Of a stretch of 10,601 nucleotides of DNA, positions 1 to 6,469 are shown in pieces. Each line of letters begins with the position of its first letter. The stretch's first letter is position 1. The position numbers and the translations under genes are program-made. Origin of the DNA: Pedobacter sp. (GTDB lineage: Bacteria; Bacteroidota; Bacteroidia; Sphingobacteriales; Sphingobacteriaceae); assembly GCA_004295885.1 (NCBI GenBank), contig SEDG01000100.1, positions 1-10,601 on the forward strand. Reading direction: 5' to 3'. The notes below the pieces were generated by a model. That model did no database searches, was not told the origin of the DNA, and saw only the letters and a program-made list of their open reading frames with translations.

Positions 1-118
1 ATAATACTTTTTTGTTTTTGCTAGTCGCTTCTTCAAAGATATTGATTTTCAAATCATCGCCCATTTCGGACATTGCATCAATACTAACGCTTGGGAACTT
101 TTTACCTACAAATGCCAT
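1..118 (-). CDS. Peroxiredoxin (AhpC/TSA family), N-terminal fragment cut by the window edge
   Basis: Only the first 39 codons lie in the window, starting at the ATG whose complement is 116-118 and running off the left edge. The protein begins MAFVGKKFPSVSIDAM, and the following NIFEEA and KNKKVL segments fit the start of bacterial 2-Cys peroxiredoxins, which reduce hydrogen peroxide and organic peroxides in the cytoplasm. The peroxidatic cysteine would lie just outside the window, so catalysis cannot be checked here. There is no signal peptide. A promoter-like TACCTTTG lies 24-31 bp upstream of the ATG. The inverted repeat further upstream is a candidate regulator site. The family call comes from recognising the N-terminus and is fairly secure; the exact subfamily is not. 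Confidence 0.8.
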   Translation of the reverse strand, partial: MAFVGKKFPSVSIDAMSEMGDDLKINIFEEATSKNKKVL

Positions 119-141
119 AGTTATTTTTAAATTTTATGGTG

Positions 142-149
142 CAAAGGTA
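142..149 (-). promoter_or_regulatory. Bacteroidota-type -7 promoter element upstream of the peroxiredoxin gene
   Basis: On the minus strand this reads TACCTTTG, a full match to the Bacteroidota -7 consensus TAnnTTTG. Transcription would begin a few bases downstream and leave a short leader before the ATG at 118. No clean TTTG -33 element sits at the usual distance; the nearest is TTCG (173-176) with a slightly long 23-bp spacer. That may mean the promoter needs an activator. Confidence 0.6.
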
Positions 150-213
150 CGGTTATTTTAGGTTGAAATTAACGAAGGTTTACTAATTGCACATACTTAA
201 TCTTGATAGGCTT

Positions 214-259
214 ATAGATAAAAACTATATATTCAATATAATTATTAGTTTTTATCTAT
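214..259. promoter_or_regulatory. Perfect 14-bp inverted repeat, candidate operator upstream of the peroxiredoxin gene
   Basis: The left arm ATAGATAAAAACTA (214-227) is matched exactly by its reverse complement at 246-259, separated by 18 bp. The left arm plus the next base contains ATAG-N7-CTAT (214-228), the half-site pattern recognised by OxyR. The right part reads TTAG-N7-CTAT (245-259), a near match. OxyR is a known activator of ahpC-type genes, including in Bacteroides. The site lies about 65-110 bp upstream of the likely transcription start, which is rather far. The symmetry is seen directly; the binding protein is inferred. The DNA here is very AT-rich, which raises the chance of accidental symmetry. 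Confidence 0.45.
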
Positions 260-303
260 TTAATGATTTATAAATAAATAATGAAGCTTTTGGATAAAGC
301 AGT

Positions 304-335
304 CCTGCCTTTTGCTGCCTGACACAGTAGGCAGG
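304..335. repeat. Small inverted repeat CCTGCCT / AGGCAGG
   Basis: CCTGCCT at 304-310 pairs with AGGCAGG at 329-335, and the inner CTGCCT (315-320) can pair instead with AGGCAG (329-334). The segment is much richer in GC than its surroundings and is followed by a second GTAGGC. It looks like a degraded intergenic repeat. It lies beyond the S9 gene terminator and has no evident coding role. Confidence 0.4.
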
Positions 336-344
336 TAGGCAACC

Positions 345-400
345 AAATTAAAAAGCCGCAGATTCACAGATTTAAAATAATCAATCTGCGAATCTGCGGC
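345..400 (-). terminator. Intrinsic terminator of the S9 peptidase gene/operon
   Basis: The arms at 355-372 and 383-400 are complementary over 18 bases with one mismatch, around a 10-base loop. Read in the direction of the S9 gene, the stem is followed at once by TTTTTAATTT (354-345), the U-rich tail expected of a rho-independent terminator. It begins 19 bases past the stop codon. Each arm itself contains an AGATTC/CAGATT-type short repeat. This places the end of the peptidase operon here and separates it from the peroxiredoxin gene. Confidence 0.8.
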
Positions 401-418
401 TCAAATTTAAAGTCTAAT

Positions 419-2830
419 TTACTTCTTCAACGTGGTTTCGAAGATTTTAAAAATACGTTTGTATTCATCAGTCCAGCTGCTTGGCTCTACAAAGCCGTGG
501 TCTTCTACAGGATATACTGCCAATTCCCAATTATCTTTACCCAGCTCTATGAAACGTTGTGTTAGACGAACAATGTCTTGGAAGTGAACATTCACATCTA
601 CCATCCCGTGCAACATCACCAAGTTTCCTTTTAGTTTATCGGCATAATAAATAGGTGAGCTGCGCTTATAAGCAATAGGGTCGTTATATGGTTCATTTAA
701 AATATTAGCTGTGTAGCCGTGGTTATAATGCGCCCAATCAGTAACCGAACGTAAAGCCGCTCCTGCAGAAAAAACCTCAGGCTCCTTAAACATTCCCATC
801 AATGTGATAAAACCTCCATAAGAGCCTCCATACAAGCCAACGTGCTTAGGATTTACACCATACTTCTCTACCAACATTTTAACACCATCTACTTGGTCTG
901 TTAAATCTTTTCCGCCCATATCCCTATAAATTCCAGTACGGTGGTTTCTACCATAACCAGAGCTTGCAGTGTAGTCGATATCAATAACGGTATAACCATT
1001 ATCTGCCAGCATATTATTAAACATGTACTCTCTAAAATATTGGCTCCACCAGTAATGCACATTTTGCAAATAACCAGCTCCATGTACAAAAACTACAGCC
1101 GGTTTATTTGGGTGTGGATTTGCGGCCGGATAAACTCTTGCATAAACATCATCACCGTATCTGTTTTTAAACGAAACTAAATCTGGTTGGCGCCATTTGT
1201 AGCTATCAAATTCTGCAGTTGTAGATTTCGTAATTTGCACTGCTTTAGCGCCAGGCTTGTTAGCTTGAATGTACAATTCCCAAGGTTTATCCATATATGA
1301 ATAATTGATGGCTAACCATTTTTCGTCTGGAGACATCGTAATTTCATTTCCACCTTTCATTGATGTGATTTGAACTAAATCCCCACCATTTACACTCAAT
1401 TTATAAAAATGAGTAATGCCTGGGTGTTCCTTATTTCCACTGATGTAAAAAGTAGTTTTGTCTTTTGATAAAATTGTTCTTTGAACTTCCCATTTACCAC
1501 TAGTTAATTGCTTTTTCTCTCCAGTAGTTATATTGAAAGTATACAAATGAGAATAACCCGTAGCTTCGCTTTGGAAATAAAAACGGTTGTTATCAATCCA
1601 ATCTATACCACGCCCAACACCAGGACCGCCTATCCAAGCCTCATCACGCTGACGGTCTAAAACGCTTACATTTCCTGTCGCCGCATCTAGCTTTAAAATC
1701 CACAAATCTTTATTGTCATTCGCATCTGCGGTGATGATAGCAGTTTTACCGTTGTCATTCCAAATTGGCGAGCCGAAATTGATTTTACGGTCTTCGTTTT
1801 TCTTAGTTCTTTCTTCTAGTTGCTTAGGGTAATCTTTCACATAATCTGGCAAATCTTTTATGCCTGGGATTTGAGAAGTGTGAACCATATAAACACTGTC
1901 TTTTGTGCCATCGTAAATAAAGCTTTCCGAAACCGTTAAAGTTTCGCCAACTTTAGTACGACCAGGAATGTCTTCAGTATAACCAGAAGCCGTTACGTAG
2001 TTTGGAACAATAGTATTATGATTGGTAGTTATAGGACTTGTTAAACGATAAGTAACAAATCTACCATCTGGACTAACTGTTAAGCCAGTTAGGAACTTAT
2101 CCTCTAAATAGATTGCTTTAATCGTTTTAAAGCTAGCGTCTGCACCGCCCATACCAAAACGACGACTACCTGCTGCTCCTGCAAAACCTTGTCCTCTTCC
2201 GCCTGTTTTATTACGTTTTTTAATGATGTCAAATAGTTCTGTTTGGTCAGTTTTTAACCAAGTGTCTTGAACAGTTGGCGCAGTTCTTTCTGGAGTACCA
2301 GGAACAGTTGGCCCGCCTGGACCAGGTCTTTTTCCTTTAACAAAGTTTGTTAATTGCTTAGTTTCGCTGGTTGATAAACTCAATTGAAATAAGTTATCAC
2401 CACGTTGAAAAACAACATCATTGTTATATAAAAACTTAGCCCCATTTTCACGGTCTACCGTATTAGTTAACCTAGTTTCTTTTTTCTGTTTGAAGTTGTA
2501 CAAATAAACATCGCCACCTTTCTCCGATAGACCTAAAGACTTGTCTTTGTTGTAAGTATAAACTGTACCTGCGGCTTTTTCAGCGGCATTATCTTCAGTG
2601 GTTTCTGGTTTATTGGTTAATACACTTACTTTATATGCCTGGTCCTTTTCTTTATTTTCTGGATTCCAGCTAAAGAAAACGGTTTTACTATCATCAGACC
2701 AACGGTAATTGGTTGGCGCCACACCCATCCATTTTGGGTCTCTCATTATTTTTTGAACTGTTATCGGAGCAACTTGCTGTGCTTGAGCGGCAGCTGATAG
2801 AAAGAGAAAGAAAACTAGATATTTTTTCAT
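419..2830 (-). CDS. Exported S9 family (prolyl oligopeptidase / DPP-IV-like) serine peptidase
   Basis: This 803-residue secreted serine peptidase probably removes or cleaves short peptides in the periplasm. Residues 1-17 form a signal peptide ending AQA, with Gln at +1. The middle carries WD/PD40-like beta-propeller strands, for example SPDGRFVTY near 253 and SPDEKWLAI near 500. The C-terminal alpha/beta-hydrolase domain (about 555-803) has the nucleophile elbow GGSYGG with Ser670, Asp745 in GMVDVN and His778 in EDHGF, so the triad is complete. The length is normal for DPP-IV-like members. An odd Gly/Pro/Arg-rich stretch lies at residues 166-231. The gene is last in a probable operon behind two M14 genes and ends at a strong terminator. 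The S9 call is firm; the exact cleavage specificity (dipeptidyl or acylaminoacyl peptidase) cannot be told. Confidence 0.93.
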   Translation of the reverse strand: MKKYLVFFLFLSAAAQAQQVAPITVQKIMRDPKWMGVAPTNYRWSDDSKTVFFSWNPENKEKDQAYKVSVLTNKPETTEDNAAEKAAGTVYTYNKDKSLGLSEKGGDVYLYNFKQKKETRLTNTVDRENGAKFLYNNDVVFQRGDNLFQLSLSTSETKQLTNFVKGKRPGPGGPTVPGTPERTAPTVQDTWLKTDQTELFDIIKKRNKTGGRGQGFAGAAGSRRFGMGGADASFKTIKAIYLEDKFLTGLTVSPDGRFVTYRLTSPITTNHNTIVPNYVTASGYTEDIPGRTKVGETLTVSESFIYDGTKDSVYMVHTSQIPGIKDLPDYVKDYPKQLEERTKKNEDRKINFGSPIWNDNGKTAIITADANDNKDLWILKLDAATGNVSVLDRQRDEAWIGGPGVGRGIDWIDNNRFYFQSEATGYSHLYTFNITTGEKKQLTSGKWEVQRTILSKDKTTFYISGNKEHPGITHFYKLSVNGGDLVQITSMKGGNEITMSPDEKWLAINYSYMDKPWELYIQANKPGAKAVQITKSTTAEFDSYKWRQPDLVSFKNRYGDDVYARVYPAANPHPNKPAVVFVHGAGYLQNVHYWWSQYFREYMFNNMLADNGYTVIDIDYTASSGYGRNHRTGIYRDMGGKDLTDQVDGVKMLVEKYGVNPKHVGLYGGSYGGFITLMGMFKEPEVFSAGAALRSVTDWAHYNHGYTANILNEPYNDPIAYKRSSPIYYADKLKGNLVMLHGMVDVNVHFQDIVRLTQRFIELGKDNWELAVYPVEDHGFVEPSSWTDEYKRIFKIFETTLKK

Positions 2831-2844
2831 ATTATATTATATTT

Positions 2845-2873
2845 CGTCATTTCGACCATGGGGAGAAATGACG
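2845..2873. repeat. Intercistronic hairpin between the M14 and S9 genes
   Basis: CGTCATTTC (2845-2853) is perfectly complementary to GAAATGACG (2865-2873) around an 11-base loop containing CCATGG. It fills most of the 54-bp gap between the M14 stop and the S9 start. Neither side carries a U-run right after the stem, so it is not a typical terminator. It may stabilise or partly separate the two transcripts, or be a dispersed intergenic repeat. Its closing end lies about 15 bases upstream of the S9 start codon. Confidence 0.6.
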
Positions 2874-2884
2874 GGGTTTATATT

Positions 2885-4615
2885 TTAATTAGATTTACTG
2901 GCTAAACCACCTTTTTTACTGTCTACGCTTACTGTGAATTTACTTCCACCTTTTACCAACCAACGAACGGTTACAAAAGAGTTTCCAGGGATATTTTGAA
3001 CTTTAATATTTACTGGGTCTCTTTTTTGTTCAACAGTAAAATTCATATCACGATTAGTTACAACCATTCCTGCAACAACAGTTCCACCAGATAAAGAAAT
3101 GATATCTGGTATTTCGATATTGTTTTTTACATCCTGACTAGAGTGCGTAGGAATCATTCTATCGTTATTAATAATTGCAGTAACTTGCGTTAGTCCGCCA
3201 ATATCTTTAACCTCAATTTCGCCAACAGATAATTTTGGAGTATTATAAGCGTGATAAACACTAAATGCCATGTTTCGGTGCGCATCACTTTCTAGCAAAA
3301 ACCCAGGGTGTAAACGAGTGTAGGTTTTTTTGAAACCACCTATCTCAATATCACCGTAAGTTGGGTGTTTAAAAGGGTGCCAATCAACAAAAGCGTCTTT
3401 CATTAACAGGTCCTTATCGAAAGTATACAATTGTGTTTGACTGTCTTCTCCATCCGTTTTATTGTACATCGAATAACCAGTCCATAGTTCGTTGGAGAAA
3501 GTATAAATTCCTCTTCCACCATAAAACCAATCTAACTCGCCACCAAAAACAGAATACAAATCTTTATAAACCACTAAATATTTATAACCAGGCAACATTT
3601 CTTCGCCTTTTTTGCCAAGTGCATCATAAACTCGGATATCTAAAGCATTGTAGGTGTCTAAATCCTCTAAAGCACCTGGACCTCTTAAAATCATACCGCC
3701 ATTATTGTGGTAAGACTGTGCTGCTGCGATGTTTGGATGTTTCATTACAAAATCTACAATTGCCCTATTTTCTGGAATTGAAAAAGGGTATTTATAAGCA
3801 CCGCCTTGAATATAGTTTGGTTGCCAATTCCATCCCCAATCTCTATTTGGGTCATAAGCACCTTCACCGTCTTCATTTACAAAGCCATCCCCATCATTAT
3901 CAATTCCTTCACTTCCTAAAAGTTCGTATTCTCCCTTTTCTTCTCCATTAACCAAAATCATTCTTCGATTATCCGTTGGGTCAACTTTATAACGACCAGT
4001 TGCGCTCTTACGTCGCATCATTACAATTTGTCCATCGTTATCTAAATCATCAAAACCATCTTCATTTGTTGTCCCATCACGGTCATTGTCGATAGGGATT
4101 AAACCTGTTCTCGGAGAGTGAGCGGTGTTTGCCTGATGAATAAAATTATCTCTCGCATCAGGATTAATGGTTGGGGCGATATAAAAAGTTTTATCCCCCA
4201 GCAAAGATGTGATTGCTTTATTACCAGAAGCGTACATTTCTGCTAAATACCAAGCAGTGTACAAAGCAAACTCACTACCTTGAATTTCGTTTGAGTGGAT
4301 ATTTCCATCAATGTACATGGCTGGTTTTTTATCGGCACTGCCAACTTTTGAATCTGTAATGGTCATCACCCAAAGCTCTTTGCCTTTGAAGGATTTTCCC
4401 ATCGATTCTAGTTTTACTAAGTTGGGATGAGCAGCAGCTAATTTTTTACAAATGTCTGTTATTGCAGCATGATCGTTATATCTATTCCAGCTTACTTGAA
4501 CCTTCGGATTGGGAGGTGTACCAACTGCTGCCAAAATATTTTCAGGCTGTTGGGCTTTTAAAATTCCGGCACACAAAATAAATGCAACCAGAAGAATTGT
4601 ATGTTTTATTTTCAT
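2885..4615 (-). CDS. Exported M14 family zinc carboxypeptidase, active-looking
   Basis: This 576-residue secreted metallopeptidase is expected to remove C-terminal residues from peptides in the periplasm. The signal peptide is about residues 1-21 (cut before QQ). The M14 fold spans roughly 45-460. The zinc motif is H107-S-N-E110 in GNIHSNEIQGSE, the third ligand is His303 in SYHNNGG, and the catalytic Glu is E376 in FSNELW. NPDAR (151-155) and NRDWGWNW (257-264) match substrate-site positions of the family. Two Asp/Asn-rich loops (176-195 and 239-250) resemble DxDxDG calcium loops. A beta-rich C-terminal domain follows (about 463-576). The start is backed by the signal peptide and by a purine-rich AGAAAAGA just upstream. 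It lies 14 bp after an inactive paralogue and 54 bp before the S9 gene. Family and catalytic residues are clear; specificity is not. Confidence 0.9.
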   Translation of the reverse strand: MKIKHTILLVAFILCAGILKAQQPENILAAVGTPPNPKVQVSWNRYNDHAAITDICKKLAAAHPNLVKLESMGKSFKGKELWVMTITDSKVGSADKKPAMYIDGNIHSNEIQGSEFALYTAWYLAEMYASGNKAITSLLGDKTFYIAPTINPDARDNFIHQANTAHSPRTGLIPIDNDRDGTTNEDGFDDLDNDGQIVMMRRKSATGRYKVDPTDNRRMILVNGEEKGEYELLGSEGIDNDGDGFVNEDGEGAYDPNRDWGWNWQPNYIQGGAYKYPFSIPENRAIVDFVMKHPNIAAAQSYHNNGGMILRGPGALEDLDTYNALDIRVYDALGKKGEEMLPGYKYLVVYKDLYSVFGGELDWFYGGRGIYTFSNELWTGYSMYNKTDGEDSQTQLYTFDKDLLMKDAFVDWHPFKHPTYGDIEIGGFKKTYTRLHPGFLLESDAHRNMAFSVYHAYNTPKLSVGEIEVKDIGGLTQVTAIINNDRMIPTHSSQDVKNNIEIPDIISLSGGTVVAGMVVTNRDMNFTVEQKRDPVNIKVQNIPGNSFVTVRWLVKGGSKFTVSVDSKKGGLASKSN

Positions 4616-4629
4616 CGTCTTTTCTGATT

Positions 4630-6273
4630 TTATAGTGATACCTCGATTGATTTACTTCCTGTAGTTGGGCTTGTTGCATCAATTGTTACTTTGCCACTAC
4701 CTTTTATCAACCATGTTAATTCTTTATATTCTTTACCTTGAATACTTTCTAACGATTGGTTTTTACGTCCACTAACAACTGTTTGATTAGCATTTGTATT
4801 TACCTTAACCACAATCTTTTTCAAGAAATAACTTCTATCGCCAACTTTGGTATAAGTAGATAAATCTCCAGTGTTTAACACGCTTAATGTAACTCGAGTT
4901 AATCCCTCTGCTACTTTCTCTGTCTTCAAATTAATGAAATCTATTTGAGGTGCCATTGCTGCCAAGCTCACTACAAAATCTGTATGTTTTGCCACAATTC
5001 CATCTACCAATTTGTAAGGGGGATTGATTAATACAAATGGGTCAACACCGCCAACTTCTACCGTTTGTCCGGGAAAATCTGGATGCGTAACTGCTTTCCA
5101 CGGGGTGAAAGTATTGGTAATTCCTTGACTTGTTGCCCATCTCAAATAAGATGCAATTGGGTCATCATTTACAAATTTCTTCTCTTTGCGAGCCGAATCT
5201 GGAGCTACTTTTGGAACCCACCAACCCGGTGTGCTAAAGCTTAAGCGCCCATAATGAAAATATCCCCATTGAGAAAAATCTCCACTTTCTGCTTGTGTTT
5301 TTGGTGCATCTTTAGTTTTGGTAATTTTATTGTATTTCTCAGAAACCAATGCATTTGCTTTAACATCTGCCTCGAACCACCCCGTAATAATTCTTTTAGC
5401 TATGGCTGCTGGATTAAAAGTAACTGGCGTTGACAAGTTATTTGTTGGCCCGAAAGTTACAACTGCGTAAACATTAAAAGCATCGTATAAGAAATCGAAC
5501 AATGCTCTATTTTCCTTTTCTGAAACTGCATATTCTCCAGCGCCCGAAACAAATGGTTTAAAGTTGTAACTCGAATTTTTATTGAAACTTATACCGCCTT
5601 CTCCATCTTCGTTAAAATCTCCGTCTTTATCATTATCAATTCCCTCTGGCAATAAGATATATTTCCCTGATTCGCCTTTGGTAAAATCAGCGGCTAATAA
5701 AGAGCGAGGGTCGTCAGTATTTAATTTATACTTTCCTGTTGGGTCAACTATTCTCATCATTGTGATTTTTCCGTTTCCATCTAAATCATCAACGTCATCT
5801 TCATTTAACTTTCCATCTCTATCATCGTCGGTTTTAGTAGCATTGCCACTTCTTTCAGTTTTTACTTTTGCAAAATATTGCTCGGTAGCATCTGGACTCA
5901 TGTTAGGGAAAACATAGAAAGTTTGCTTGTTCAGCAACGTTTTAATGCTATCCGTAGTTGAGGAAGCCATTAATTTTTCTGCAAAACCAATCGCCATCTC
6001 TACACCCAAAAGATGTTTACCTTCTACACCACCAACCACAACAATTGCCGGCTTTTGGTCAGTTTTTCCAGAACCAATGGTTAACATTAAAATGTCTTTA
6101 CCACCAACTGTTTGCGCTAAGGTTTTCGATTTAACTAATTGGGGATATTTGTCTGCAAGCGCTTTAACCCTTTGGGTTAATTTGGCATTGTTACTATAAT
6201 CCTGTTGATTTTGTGCTGAGACATTGCATAGCAATAGCAGAAAAAACAGGTTAAAAAGGTAAAGTTTCTTCAT
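4630..6273 (-). CDS. Exported M14-like protein lacking zinc and catalytic residues (probable pseudoenzyme)
   Basis: This 547-residue exported protein is a paralogue of the M14 peptidase directly downstream. Shared landmarks are KPA (74-76), two Asp-rich loops (149-169 and 212-224) followed by MMR, SPDA (126-129), ENRA (254-257) and a C-terminal beta domain ending near WLIKGSGKVT. The active site is gone. HSNE aligns with E84-G-K-H87, the third zinc His aligns with Gly275, the catalytic Glu with about Pro349, and NRDW with NKNS. It is therefore probably not a normal carboxypeptidase; a binding, scaffold or regulatory role is an inference. I chose the ATG at 6273 because it starts a clean signal peptide cut before Gln21. 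The frame stays open upstream to 6417, but that stretch is Cys/Pro-rich, overlaps a repeat, and would bury the signal peptide. The stop is 14 bp before the M14 start. Confidence 0.85.
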   Translation of the reverse strand: MKKLYLFNLFFLLLLCNVSAQNQQDYSNNAKLTQRVKALADKYPQLVKSKTLAQTVGGKDILMLTIGSGKTDQKPAIVVVGGVEGKHLLGVEMAIGFAEKLMASSTTDSIKTLLNKQTFYVFPNMSPDATEQYFAKVKTERSGNATKTDDDRDGKLNEDDVDDLDGNGKITMMRIVDPTGKYKLNTDDPRSLLAADFTKGESGKYILLPEGIDNDKDGDFNEDGEGGISFNKNSSYNFKPFVSGAGEYAVSEKENRALFDFLYDAFNVYAVVTFGPTNNLSTPVTFNPAAIAKRIITGWFEADVKANALVSEKYNKITKTKDAPKTQAESGDFSQWGYFHYGRLSFSTPGWWVPKVAPDSARKEKKFVNDDPIASYLRWATSQGITNTFTPWKAVTHPDFPGQTVEVGGVDPFVLINPPYKLVDGIVAKHTDFVVSLAAMAPQIDFINLKTEKVAEGLTRVTLSVLNTGDLSTYTKVGDRSYFLKKIVVKVNTNANQTVVSGRKNQSLESIQGKEYKELTWLIKGSGKVTIDATSPTTGSKSIEVSL

Positions 6274-6469
6274 TTTGTTTAGGTTATGCATGCAATTTAT
6301 AGAAAAAAAGCAGTTACATAATCTAAAGCCTATCAAGATTTTACAATTGTTACAGTAAAAAGGTTTAGGGCGCAAAGGCGGATGGTACGGAGTAACTACA
6401 AAGGCACAAAAACACAAAGAAACTTAAATTTTATCCTTGGTGGCCTTAGTGCTTTTGTGGTTAAAAATC
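6274..6469. other. 196-bp intergenic region with repeat DNA between the FAD-like and M14-like genes
   Basis: The region holds a degenerate inverted repeat (6393-6462) just after the FAD-like gene and an AT-rich leader before the M14-like gene. The sense strand near the M14-like start reads CCTAAACAAA then ATG, with no strong ribosome site. I see no clear TAnnTTTG promoter element. Whether the FAD-like gene shares a transcript with the peptidases is therefore open. Confidence 0.5.
6393..6462. repeat. Degenerate inverted repeat of the ACCACAAAG type
   Basis: The left part reads AACTACAAAGGCACAAAAAC. The right part, read on the opposite strand, begins AACCACAAAAGCACTAAGG. The two arms match imperfectly over about 25-30 bases and could form a long hairpin right behind the FAD-like stop codon at 6470. 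The same AACCACAAAG...CACCAAGG motif recurs at 9146-9172. Such sequences are common dispersed intergenic repeats in bacterial genomes. No terminator U-run is evident. Confidence 0.6.

Noticed and set aside
176..400. A CRISPR-like or tandem repeat array in the peroxiredoxin upstream region
   Set aside because: The repeats are single inverted pairs of different sequence, with no regular unit and spacer pattern.
3433..3951. A 172-codon plus-strand reading frame inside the M14 gene
   Set aside because: It is antisense to a gene with clear catalytic motifs and its translation is unlike any protein family; it is a shadow frame.
5582..6199. Two plus-strand reading frames opposite the M14-like gene
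   Set aside because: Low-complexity Ser/Pro/Leu translation caused by the Asp-rich loops on the other strand; no start signals or domains.
6274..6417. A 48-codon N-terminal extension of the M14-like protein
   Set aside because: It would place a signal peptide internally, is rich in Cys and Pro, and overlaps a degenerate intergenic repeat; the ATG at 6273 starts a clean signal peptide.
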